Under the pieces are notes generated by a model. That model searched no databases, was not told the DNA's origin, and worked only from the letters and a program-made list of their open reading frames with translations. A stretch of DNA of 48,812 nt from Bacillota bacterium (GTDB taxonomy: Bacteria > Bacillota > Clostridia > Caldicoprobacterales > DTU083): assembly GCA_029777885.1 (NCBI GenBank), contig JAKORJ010000140.1:1-48812 (forward strand), in the 5' to 3' direction. The position numbers were made by a program, and so were the translations under genes. Positions 7,516-15,413 of the stretch are shown in pieces; position 1 is the first letter of the stretch, and each line of letters starts with the position of its first letter.

Positions 7516-9123
7516 TCACCATGCGGCCACTGTGCCATCAGCCCTGGGCTCTGTCCCACCGCAAAGGATGCCCTGGTCATTTCTCCAGATTATCTGGCCG
7601 CGGCCGAATGAGCCGGCATTCAACTGGACCCTGACATCATGCCCCATCCGCTGCAATTCCATAGTTATATGAGAGGGCATTCCAGGCTCCACTTCAACCT
7701 GTATACCCCTGATCCACTGCCAGCGCGGTGCGTCCAGGGACTGTTGGGGATTCAGGTGGAAGTCTATAGTATTCATTATTACCTGCATATGCCCCTGGGG
7801 CTGCATGAAAGCCCCCATTACCCCGAAGGGCCCAATGGGCTCATTATTTTTCGTCAAAAATCCGGGGATTATCGTATGATAGGGCTTTTTGCCGGGCTCC
7901 AGCCTGTTGCAGTGTCCCCTGTCCAGGGTGAAGTTGCAGCCCCTGTTGTGAAGGGCTATCCCCGTCCCCGGTACGACCAACCCCGAACCAAAGCCCATGT
8001 AGTTGCTCTGGATAAGTGAAACCATGTTGCCTTCGCCATCGGCTGCCGCAAGATATACAGTACCCCCGCTTGGCGGCGATCCGGCTTCAGGAGTGATCGC
8101 CCTGCTGCCTATAAGCCTGCTCCGCTCCAGTCCGTAAGTATCCGAAAGCAGGTCCTCCACTCTGACATCCATAGCCCTTGGGTCTGCTACATATTTGAGA
8201 CCATCAGCATAGGCCAGCTTCATGGCCTCTATCTGCCTGTGCAGGGTAAGGGCATTGTCCTTTTCATAGAAATCAAAATGTTTTGCTATGTTCAGTGCCA
8301 TCAGCGCGACTATCCCGTGGCAGTTGGGCGGAAGCTCCCATACGTCATAGCCTCTGTAGCTGATATTTACAGGCTCTACCCACTCAACCCTGTATGCTTC
8401 CAGGTCGCCCTTTCGCAAATAACCGCCGTACTTTCTTGAGAAATCATCTATATAGTCAGCTATATCGCCTTCATAGAAGCTTTTCGCATTTGTCTGCCCG
8501 ATCGATCCCAGGGTCCTGGCAAGGTCCTTGCAGCGCCATAGCTCTCCGGGCTGCGGCGCCCTCCCGTCTACCGCAAATGTCTTGAACCAGTATGAAAATT
8601 CCTCTCCCCTGAGGTTCCTTTTATATATTTCAAATGCCCTCCGCCACCAATGACTTGTCACGGGCGAAACAGGGTACCCTTCATCGGCATACTGTATTGC
8701 AGGCATCATGCAGTCGATCAAAGGCAGCCTGCCGAATCTCTCTGAAAGGGCAGCCCAGCCGGCCGGCAAGCCCGGAATAGTGACCGGAACCCAGCCAAAC
8801 CTAGGTATCTCACTTATACCTGCAGCCTCAAGCGCATCTATGGACAACCCTTCAGGCGCCCAACCACTGGCATTCAGGCCATGCAGCCTGCCTTCAGCCC
8901 AGATTATGGCAAACAGGTCCCCGCCTACTCCATTCGAGGTAGGCTCAGTCACAGTCAGACAGGCGGCTGCAGCTATAGCAGCATCTATGGCATTGCCGCC
9001 TTTCTTCAATACCTCTATGCCCGCCTGCGCTGCCAGGGGCTGGGAGGTGGCTACCATCCCCCTCCTGCCATACACGACCATCCTTCTGGACGGGTATGGA
9101 TTGAACAAGGGGTCGAAGAACAT
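7516..9123 (-). CDS. Gamma-glutamyltransferase-family Ntn hydrolase, no signal peptide
   Basis: The family cleaves gamma-glutamyl bonds (glutathione and related amides) after autocatalytic processing into two subunits. The N-terminal core GNAIDAAIAAAACLTV and PTSNGVGGD is clear. The processing site and nucleophile is the Thr of SGGTVYLAAAD, followed by NMVSLIQSNYMGFGSG and the HNRG oxyanion region. The start is placed at the ATG at 9121-9123 (MFFDPLFNPYPSRR, a typical beginning of clostridial homologues), with AAGAGG upstream; a GTG ten codons earlier is weaker. There is no signal peptide, unlike the classical periplasmic or secreted enzyme, so a cytosolic substrate or a cephalosporin-acylase-like activity is possible. 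Confidence 0.9.
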   Translation of the reverse strand: MFFDPLFNPYPSRRMVVYGRRGMVATSQPLAAQAGIEVLKKGGNAIDAAIAAAACLTVTEPTSNGVGGDLFAIIWAEGRLHGLNASGWAPEGLSIDALEAAGISEIPRFGWVPVTIPGLPAGWAALSERFGRLPLIDCMMPAIQYADEGYPVSPVTSHWWRRAFEIYKRNLRGEEFSYWFKTFAVDGRAPQPGELWRCKDLARTLGSIGQTNAKSFYEGDIADYIDDFSRKYGGYLRKGDLEAYRVEWVEPVNISYRGYDVWELPPNCHGIVALMALNIAKHFDFYEKDNALTLHRQIEAMKLAYADGLKYVADPRAMDVRVEDLLSDTYGLERSRLIGSRAITPEAGSPPSGGTVYLAAADGEGNMVSLIQSNYMGFGSGLVVPGTGIALHNRGCNFTLDRGHCNRLEPGKKPYHTIIPGFLTKNNEPIGPFGVMGAFMQPQGHMQVIMNTIDFHLNPQQSLDAPRWQWIRGIQVEVEPGMPSHITMELQRMGHDVRVQLNAGSFGRGQIIWRNDQGILCGGTEPRADGTVAAW

Positions 9124-9198
9124 ACAACGCACATCCTCTTTCAGCAATATCACTTCGTGATCGCTTCTCGCCTATACAGTTAAAACGCTATAAAAGGT

Positions 9199-9540
9199 CT
9201 ACGCAATAAAGGTCAATTGATTTTGATCCCCAGGAGCCAGGGTTATCAGCACGATCTCCGGCCTGTTGAACAATCTCAAAGGAAAAACGCTGTTGCCCAG
9301 CCCTCTGCTTACGATCATATCTGATCTCCCCAGGCTATATCTGCCGCTGTAATACCTGGGATCGATCCCCTGGCCCGGAGCAAAGACCCCGCCAATCAGG
9401 GGCAGTATACAGCTTTACGCTTTTCCTACAAGCCGTCAACAGCTTCAAGCAAAGACCTCCCATGATGCAGGCTTGTGCGCCACATGAAGGCTGAATATAT
9501 GCCTGGCAACCGGACAATACGCACTGGACACAAGCGACTG
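9199..9540 (-). pseudogene. Decayed metallophosphoesterase, C-terminal half
   Basis: This stretch of about 340 bases has no intact gene but translates on the minus strand to a recognisable C-terminus of a YkuE-like membrane-associated metallophosphoesterase. From the stop at 9199-9201 backwards one frame reads RPEIVLITL, SRGLGNSVFPLRLFN and LIGGVFAPGQG. After a frameshift near 9395-9410, and others upstream, the segment LHVAHKPASWEVFA and an EAVDGL piece appear in different frames. The family's GHTHGGQ metal motif is missing where expected. The N-terminal half is absent. The gene is dead, with several frame breaks rather than one possible sequencing error. Confidence 0.7.
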
Positions 9541-9620
9541 ACCTAATATATAATTCTTTATGGTCGCTATTATATAAGCACTCTTGTACTTATAATACAT
9601 AAAAGAAATGAGGTTATCAA

Positions 9621-10535
9621 ATGCAATTTCCAAAACTTTCGACCGAAAAGCTGCTAGCCAGGCTGGAACCGCCCAAGGGCAAAATCCGTATGGTGCTGGA
9701 TACTGATACATATAACGAAATCGACGATCAGTTCGCCCTTGTATATGCTCTGCGCAATCCCGACCGGCTGCAGGTCGAGGCCGTCTATGCGGCCCCCTTC
9801 AGCAATGAACGTTCATCGGGCCCTGCTGACGGGATGGCAAAAAGCTATGACGAGATCCTGAGGCTGCTTGATAAAATGAATATGGACAGCAAGGGATATG
9901 TATTCAAAGGTTCGAAGGAATACCTGCCCGCTGCCTTCACCCCGGTAGAAAGCGAAGCTGCTGAGGACCTGGTCAGAAAAGCAATGTCCGGCAGCGATGA
10001 ACCCTTGTATGTAACAGCCATAGGCGCCATAACCAACGTTGCATCTGCCATTCTCATGGAGCCCAGGATAATCGAAAGGATAGTCGTGGTCTGGCTCGGC
10101 GGTCATCCATGGTATTGGCCTGACACCAAGGAATTCAACCTGGCCCAGGATGTACATGCGGCACGGCTTGTATTTGACTGCGGGGTCCCTCTGGTTCAGA
10201 TCCCCTGCATGGGCGTGGCTTCTCACCTGCTGACCAATGTGCCCGAGCTTGATCTGCACTATCCTAAAATGGATGCTGTGGGCAAATACCTGGTTGACTC
10301 CTTCAAGGGCTACAGCAGCGATCATTTCGCATGGGCAAAGGAGATTTGGGACATATCTGCCATAGCCTACCTGGTGAACCCCGACTGGGCGCCTTCGGTG
10401 CTCATACACAGCCCTGTACTGACCGATCAGGTGACCTGGAGCTTTGATCCCCGCAGGCATTTTGTTAAAATGGTCCACTGGCTCAACAGGAACGCCATAT
10501 TCAAGGATCTGCTCCTGAAGCTTTGTGATAAGTAG
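9621..10535 (+). CDS. Nucleoside hydrolase family protein
   Basis: This 304-residue protein belongs to the inosine/uridine-preferring nucleoside hydrolase family, which splits the N-glycosidic bond of ribonucleosides using a bound Ca2+. The metal-binding N-terminus is the variant DTDTYNEIDDQFAL (D27, D29, D35, D36) rather than the classical DTDPGxDDA form. A mid-protein VTAIGAITNVA segment matches the family's TGPLTNVA element. The variant motif marks a less studied subgroup, so the exact substrate, a ribonucleoside or a ribosyl derivative, is open. The ATG is preceded by GAGG at eight bases. An AT-rich segment with TATAAT at 9591-9596 may be its -10 box. Confidence 0.87.
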   Translation: MQFPKLSTEKLLARLEPPKGKIRMVLDTDTYNEIDDQFALVYALRNPDRLQVEAVYAAPFSNERSSGPADGMAKSYDEILRLLDKMNMDSKGYVFKGSKEYLPAAFTPVESEAAEDLVRKAMSGSDEPLYVTAIGAITNVASAILMEPRIIERIVVVWLGGHPWYWPDTKEFNLAQDVHAARLVFDCGVPLVQIPCMGVASHLLTNVPELDLHYPKMDAVGKYLVDSFKGYSSDHFAWAKEIWDISAIAYLVNPDWAPSVLIHSPVLTDQVTWSFDPRRHFVKMVHWLNRNAIFKDLLLKLCDK

Positions 10536-10629
10536 CAGAATAGAGATATTGCGGCATGACATTTATATGGGCATGATTTTATATAGGAATGCTATATATA
10601 GCAGTATAAAATATACGGCTGTATACATG

Positions 10630-10666
10630 AATAGCAGGCGATCCATTGATGCCTGCTATTTTATCT
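10630..10666 (+). terminator. Rho-independent terminator after the nucleoside hydrolase gene
   Basis: The stem AATAGCAGGC/GCCTGCTATT (10630-10639 and 10651-10660) has an 11-base loop and is followed by TTATCTT. It sits between the nucleoside hydrolase gene and the convergent ATP-grasp gene. A separate 14-nt palindrome, TGCTATATATAGCA, lies at 10590-10603. Confidence 0.7.
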
Positions 10667-10684
10667 TAAAGGATTTAATAAAGC

Positions 10685-11524
10685 CTAACGCATTTTGCCT
10701 ACTATAAAATCGAGGTATTCGGATACTGTGTTGATGTCGGTATAGGCATACAGCATCCTGGAGCCTACCACGTCCTCGATTTCATTAAATACCGGCTTTC
10801 CCTTGTCAAATATGAAATCAATGCCTACCAAGCCGAAGTCAAAGAGGTCTGTTATCCTATTAACCATCCTTCTCTCATCATCATTCAGGTCATATATACA
10901 AGCCTTGCCCCCAAGACAGAAGTTGCTCCTAAAATCCGTAACGGATACCCGCAGCATGGCAGCTATAATGCGCCTGCCTATCACGTAGACCCTGAGGTCC
11001 CGGCCTAGGTCGCTCGCTGCCCTTTGGATGACTATTTCCGAATCTGGTATCCTATCTAAGGCATTTTGTAGCTCCCGGTGATCTCGGACCAGGAATACAT
11101 CCCGGCCTCCCTTGCCAAAAGCGGGCTTTGCCACTGCCGGATACCAGATCTCACTGCTGAAGCCCTTATGTACAAATATGGTATCCATGATAGGTACATT
11201 TGCCTGGGATACATGCTGGTATGTTTTCCGCTTGTCATTACATATGGAGCTGACCTGATAATTGTTGAATACCGGCATTCCCATCAGCTCCAGCTGCCGT
11301 GTCAGGAGCGGGTCTATGGTCCGACATATTGCAAAGTCCGGCCTTTCAAGCTCTGTGCCCTTGTATACCACTATGCATCTGCCGTCATTTATCCCGATGG
11401 TCATATCTTCAACCAACAGGAGGCTTAGGTCGATGTTGCGCCTGCTGCATTCATCGAAATACATCTGTATATAATGCCTGTTTCTCTCTGCCTCGAATCT
11501 GTCGTATATAAGCCATGCACGCAT
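10685..11524 (-). CDS. RimK-like ATP-grasp ligase (second of tandem pair)
   Basis: This ATP-grasp enzyme would join a carboxylate to an amine or similar nucleophile through an acyl phosphate. Visible elements are the lid/loop PAVAKPAFGKGGRDVFLV with the ATP-binding lysine, EIVIQRAASDLGRDLRVYVIG, and the metal-binding end FGLVGIDFIFDKGKPVFNEIEDVVG (Asp, Glu and Glu in place of the usual Asn). It is a diverged paralogue of the next gene upstream, which ends four bases before it. The ATG at 11522-11524 (MRAWLIYD) is chosen because GGGGAG lies eight bases upstream and it aligns with the paralogue's start. The substrate is unknown; RimK-type enzymes add glutamate or make peptide-like bonds. Confidence 0.85.
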   Translation of the reverse strand: MRAWLIYDRFEAERNRHYIQMYFDECSRRNIDLSLLLVEDMTIGINDGRCIVVYKGTELERPDFAICRTIDPLLTRQLELMGMPVFNNYQVSSICNDKRKTYQHVSQANVPIMDTIFVHKGFSSEIWYPAVAKPAFGKGGRDVFLVRDHRELQNALDRIPDSEIVIQRAASDLGRDLRVYVIGRRIIAAMLRVSVTDFRSNFCLGGKACIYDLNDDERRMVNRITDLFDFGLVGIDFIFDKGKPVFNEIEDVVGSRMLYAYTDINTVSEYLDFIVGKMR

Positions 11525-11528
11525 AAGT

Positions 11529-12419
11529 TTATCTCCCCAGCATCCTTGAAATGTGATCCATGATAAAATCAGCCACATTTACGCCAGTGCAGTCATACAC
11601 GCTTTTGAAATGGGCGCTGGAATTGACTTCGCACAGGACAGGCTCATCATCTTCACCAAATAGGATATCAACACCGGCAAAGTCAAGATCCAAATGCCTA
11701 CAGACCTTTATAGCTGTTTCCACCTGGTCCAAGCTTGGCTTGTATGCCTTCATCCGGCCGCCTATCGTTATATTGGCCCTGAAATTCTTGTCTGAAACCC
11801 TCTCCATCGCTGCGACCGGCTCTGAGCCAACTACATTAATCCTTACGTCCCTGCCCTTGCTGGTTGTTATAAACTCCTGGAACAGCATGGGCTTTGTTCC
11901 GATCTTACGCGTTATATCAAAAAGCTCCTCCCGGTCTCCTGCCAGGTAGACCTGCTGGCCAAAGGAGCCAAAGCACTCCTTAACCACTACCGGGAAGCCC
12001 AGTTCATCCATTACAACTTCAAGAAACTCATATCCATTATATCCCACGGTTTCATAGGTCATAGGGGCTATGATGGTCTTGGGCATCCTGATGCCGGAGC
12101 GGGCAAGGCTGATATGGGTCAGGGCCTTGTCGTCACATAGCTCTATCGCCCTCGCATTGTTGAACAGCCTTAAGCCCTTCGCTTCCAGGTACCTGGCCAG
12201 CCTCACGTCCTTATCCCAGAATATCACAAAATCAGGCTGTTCGGCCGATTTGTCCGATCTGCCGTCCGGTCCGCTGCCCCCTATGATGCTCATCAACTGG
12301 GCATTGGTCATTCTCTGCAGCCTGATCCCCCTATCAGCTGCAGCCTGCTCAAGCCAGTCATATATTAGATCGAACTTAGCAGACCTGATAAAATGGTTTA
12401 CGACAAGCCAACCCTTCAT
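11529..12419 (-). CDS. RimK-like ATP-grasp ligase (first of tandem pair)
   Basis: This ATP-grasp enzyme of about 296 residues has the canonical elements PVVVKECFGSFGQQVYL, LFQEFITTSKGRDVRINVVG, and the metal triad region FAGVDILFGEDDEPVLCEVNSSAHF with the conserved Glu-x-Asn. It resembles RimK and related alpha-L-glutamate ligases. It is the promoter-proximal gene of the pair, behind a consensus promoter. The ATG at 12417-12419 (MKGWLVVN) matches the paralogue's start; a GTG nine bases earlier has GGGAAGG only three bases away and is a possible alternative. The two proteins may act as a pair on one substrate or make two successive bonds. Confidence 0.87.
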   Translation of the reverse strand: MKGWLVVNHFIRSAKFDLIYDWLEQAAADRGIRLQRMTNAQLMSIIGGSGPDGRSDKSAEQPDFVIFWDKDVRLARYLEAKGLRLFNNARAIELCDDKALTHISLARSGIRMPKTIIAPMTYETVGYNGYEFLEVVMDELGFPVVVKECFGSFGQQVYLAGDREELFDITRKIGTKPMLFQEFITTSKGRDVRINVVGSEPVAAMERVSDKNFRANITIGGRMKAYKPSLDQVETAIKVCRHLDLDFAGVDILFGEDDEPVLCEVNSSAHFKSVYDCTGVNVADFIMDHISRMLGR

Positions 12420-12491
12420 CCTATACACTATCCTTCCCAGGCACTTGGCCTTTGTTGATGATCAGCACGATCGTTTCAGTATTTCCGATTC

Positions 12492-12520
12492 ATTATACTT
12501 AGCCGGGTTTAAGGTGTCAA
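12492..12520 (-). promoter_or_regulatory. Perfect-consensus sigma-A promoter of the ATP-grasp pair
   Basis: On the minus strand TTGACA (12520-12515), a 17-base spacer and TATAAT (12497-12492) match the sigma-A consensus at all twelve positions. The spacing to the first ATP-grasp start leaves a leader of roughly 65 bases. The -35 box lies in a short inverted repeat, GTGTcaaACAC (12513-12523). Confidence 0.8.
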
Positions 12521-12605
12521 ACACTAAGTTTTATTGTATCAGGCAAAAAAGGATAAGCCACACCATAAGCGAATATAAATACAAAGCTGAAAGGAGGTAA
12601 TTTAA

Positions 12606-13916
12606 ATGTGCGATACGATGGTTGCGCTAGGCAATTCCACGCTGGATGGCTCGGTGCTGTTTGCCAAGAATTCAGACCGCCAGCCCAATGAATGTCATAT
12701 CATAGTCAGGGTGCCCCGCAGGAAATACCCTGAAGGCGCTAGGCTTAAGTGTACCTACATAGAGATAGAACAGGCCAGGGAGACCTATGAGGTGCTGCTG
12801 CTTAAGCCCTTCTGGATATGGGGCGCTGAGATGGGCTGCAACGAGTTTGGCTTGAATATCGGCAACGAGGCCGTCTTTACCAAGGAACCCTACGGGAAAA
12901 ACGCCCTATTAGGTATGGATATGCTGAGGATCGCACTGGAGCGATGTAGAACAAGCGAAGAGGCCATTCACCTTATCGTTGACCTGCTTGATAGATATGG
13001 ACAGGGAGGCAATTGCGGCTATCAGAAAAAATTCACATACCATAACTCCTTCCTCATAGCCGATAAAGACAGCGCATACGTATTGGAAACTGCCGGTAGC
13101 TACTGGGCATCAAAAAAGATCGATGATATTTACGCCATATCCAACAGGCTTTCCATTGAAAAGGATTATGATATAGCCCATAAGGACCTTGTCAGCCATG
13201 CGATCGACAAGGGCTGGTGCAGGGATGAAACCAGCTTCAGCTTTGCAAAATGCTACAGTGACAAGCTTTATACCCACTTCAGCGGTTCAGCCCAGCGGCG
13301 GGAGGCATGCTCCGGTACCCTGTCTACTGAAAAGGGCAGGATAACTGTAGATACGTTGAAGCGGATCTTGCGCAGCCATCACCCGGAGTTTCTAAGAGCC
13401 CCCTTTGCCAAAAGCTCGATCAAGAGCGTATGTGCCCATGCCGGCTTTATATACGGTGATCATACGACCGGCAGCTATGTAGCATCTATAGGCAAGGATG
13501 GCTGCACCTACTGGGTTACCGGGTCTTCCACGCCCTGCCTGGCGGTCTTCAAGCCCCTGTGGCTGACAGACGGCTGCCCTTTGGTCTTCACAGAAGACCA
13601 AACCCGCCAAGCGGTGGATTTCTGGCTCAAACGCGAGCAATTTTACAGAATGGCGATAGAGAACCGGATCGACCTTGTTGACTATACGGCTGAGCGAGAC
13701 CGACTGGAGCAGGAACTTTCAGAAAAAGCGCCACTCTGCAGTTCTGATGCGGAAAAGAATGAACTGATGCTGTACGCGCTAGAAAAGGAAGAGGATTTGA
13801 TAGAAAAATATTCAGCCCGGGCAGCTGATAAGCCAGGCCTGGTCAAAGGCAGCTTGTACTACAGGCACTATTGGAGAAAGCAGAATAAAAGCCTGTTTGA
13901 TATTAATATCCTGTGA
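12606..13916 (+). CDS. C69/secernin-like Ntn hydrolase (dipeptidase family)
   Basis: The protein begins MCDTMVALGNST with DGSVLFAKNSDRQPNE, the signature of the C69/secernin group of N-terminal nucleophile hydrolases. Cys2 becomes the catalytic nucleophile after removal of Met1, and NSDR supplies the substrate-binding arginine. GNEAVFTKEP and the YLE/VLETAG segment also fit. Length is 436 residues. Characterised relatives are dipeptidases and amidases; this enzyme's substrate is unknown. AAAGGAGG precedes the ATG. It is divergent from the two ATP-grasp ligases, which suggests making and breaking of a common amide or peptide. Its 3' end overlaps the convergent permease gene by 14 bases. Confidence 0.87.
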   Translation: MCDTMVALGNSTLDGSVLFAKNSDRQPNECHIIVRVPRRKYPEGARLKCTYIEIEQARETYEVLLLKPFWIWGAEMGCNEFGLNIGNEAVFTKEPYGKNALLGMDMLRIALERCRTSEEAIHLIVDLLDRYGQGGNCGYQKKFTYHNSFLIADKDSAYVLETAGSYWASKKIDDIYAISNRLSIEKDYDIAHKDLVSHAIDKGWCRDETSFSFAKCYSDKLYTHFSGSAQRREACSGTLSTEKGRITVDTLKRILRSHHPEFLRAPFAKSSIKSVCAHAGFIYGDHTTGSYVASIGKDGCTYWVTGSSTPCLAVFKPLWLTDGCPLVFTEDQTRQAVDFWLKREQFYRMAIENRIDLVDYTAERDRLEQELSEKAPLCSSDAEKNELMLYALEKEEDLIEKYSARAADKPGLVKGSLYYRHYWRKQNKSLFDINIL

Positions 13917-14682
13917 CCTGTTTGCTTTCATTAAGAAATACCCAGGGGCAGAGCTTGTGCTCTGCCTTGTCTATAAGCAAAAAGAGCACTATCCCCATCA
14001 AGCTGAGGGCAGTGATGCCCGCAAACATATCGGTGTAATTCACCATGGTCCAGCTATTCATGATAAAGTAGCCAATGCCGTAGCTGGTGGCAAAGTTTTC
14101 GGCAAAAAACAGGATCGAGAAGCTTATGCCCACGCAGGTACGCAGGGCTGATATAAGCTTGGGCAGGATAGCTGGCAAGACCAGATGGATATAGGTTTGC
14201 CCTCGGCTAAGCCCCAGAGATTTGACTGACATCCGCAGGTCCCCAGGGATCTCCCTGACCCCGTCCCTCACAGCGATAAGGATCTGGAATACGATGATGG
14301 TAATTATGAGCATTATTTTGGACAGGTCGCCCAGACCGAGCAACAGCATTAAAACCGGCAGCATGGCTGCTTTGGGAACAGGATATAGAATATAAATCAC
14401 AGGCGACAGTATGGAATCCGCCCTTTTGCTCAGCCCGGTCCACAGCCCCAAGGGGACGCCTGCCAGGATGGCTATGCTGACTGCGGCAGTAATCCTGTAG
14501 AGGCTGTACAGCATGTGGAGTAGGAGACCGCTGTTCACAAGCTTAAATAAAGCCACGAGAGTGTTATGGGGCGAAGGCACGATGTTGGAATCAACTGCGA
14601 AATGCAGCCCATACCATGCGGCCAGCACCAGCAAAATGCCCCTTATTATTCTGTTGGATCCCAAACGCAGAAGCGCCTTCAC
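13903..14682 (-). CDS. ABC transporter permease, NitT/TauT type
   Basis: This 259-residue membrane protein has five to six hydrophobic segments and the cytoplasmic EAA-like loop (LRMSVKSLGLSRGQTYIHLVLPAILPKLI), where it contacts the ATPase. It resembles SsuC/TauC/ThiX permeases. The GTG at 14680-14682 is chosen because its last bases overlap the ATPase stop (GTGA) and GGAAGG lies nine bases upstream; a longer reading would overlap the ATPase gene by 46 bases. It is the last gene of the operon binding protein-ATPase-permease. Confidence 0.9.
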   Translation of the reverse strand: MKALLRLGSNRIIRGILLVLAAWYGLHFAVDSNIVPSPHNTLVALFKLVNSGLLLHMLYSLYRITAAVSIAILAGVPLGLWTGLSKRADSILSPVIYILYPVPKAAMLPVLMLLLGLGDLSKIMLIITIIVFQILIAVRDGVREIPGDLRMSVKSLGLSRGQTYIHLVLPAILPKLISALRTCVGISFSILFFAENFATSYGIGYFIMNSWTMVNYTDMFAGITALSLMGIVLFLLIDKAEHKLCPWVFLNESKQVTGY

Positions 14683-15413
14683 AATACACCGCCTTCCGCT
14701 AATCGCTTTCTGACTTCCGCGCATATCGAATAGAACTCCGGCTTCGACCTGATATCCTTGTCGCCGAAACAGGGATTTTCTATCCTGTGCCTTATACGGC
14801 CCTCTCCCATGATTACTATGCTCTGCCCCAGGAACACTGCCTCTTCTATGTTGTGAGTGACCAGCACCATCGTTATCGGATACTGATAATATATACGAAG
14901 CAGGAGGTTCTGAAGGTGCTCCTTAGTGATCGCATCCAGGGCAGCAGTAGCTTCATCGAGAAGGAGCAAATCGGGCTCGGTCACCAGTGTCCTGGCAATA
15001 GCTACCCTTTGCCTTTGCCCGCCGCTGAGCTGGGCTGGGAACTTGTCCTTGTGAGAGAGCATGTCCAGCTCCTTAAGCGCGTCACTTACCCGCTTTTGGA
15101 TCTCAGCCTTGTCACAGCCCCTGGCTTTCATTCCCAGGGCCGTATTGCCCCATGCCCTCTTCCAGGGAAGAAGGCCATTGGTCTGCAGGATGACCCCTGT
15201 CTTCCTGCGGATACCCTTTACTTCTTCCCCATTTATCAGCACCCTTCCGCCGCTGGGCTTCAGCAGTCCGGCCAGGCAATAGAGCAGCGTGGTCTTGCCG
15301 CAGCCCGACGGACCGATTATGGCGCAGGTCGACCTTGCATCGATATGCAAATCCAGCCCTTTAAGGACTGCCTCATTATCATAGTTGAAATACAAGCCCT
15401 CTATGTCGATCAT
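14679..15413 (-). CDS. ABC transporter ATPase, NitT/TauT type
   Basis: This 244-residue nucleotide-binding subunit has Walker [10 protein letters not shown] near residue 34, the Q-loop in [18 protein letters not shown], the signature [14 protein letters not shown], Walker [13 protein letters not shown] and the switch His in [10 protein letters not shown]. Walker B reads DEA rather than the usual DEP, which is minor. The [10 protein letters not shown] segment is typical of taurine, sulfonate, nitrate or pyrimidine-precursor importers. Its ATG overlaps the stop of the binding-protein gene (TGATG), so translation is coupled. Confidence 0.93.
   Translation of the reverse strand: MIDIEGLYFNYDNEAVLKGLDLHIDARSTCAIIGPSGCGKTTLLYCLAGLLKPSGGRVLINGEEVKGIRRKTGVILQTNGLLPWKRAWGNTALGMKARGCDKAEIQKRVSDALKELDMLSHKDKFPAQLSGGQRQRVAIARTLVTEPDLLLLDEATAALDAITKEHLQNLLLRIYYQYPITMVLVTHNIEEAVFLGQSIVIMGEGRIRHRIENPCFGDKDIRSKPEFYSICAEVRKRLAEGGVL

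Noticed and set aside
9813-10562. Open frame of 249 codons on the minus strand
   Set aside because: It is antisense to the nucleoside hydrolase gene, low in recognisable motifs and without a ribosome binding site.
10525-10707. Short 60-codon frame on the plus strand after the nucleoside hydrolase gene
   Set aside because: It has no ribosome binding site, contains the terminator hairpin, and overlaps the end of the ATP-grasp gene.
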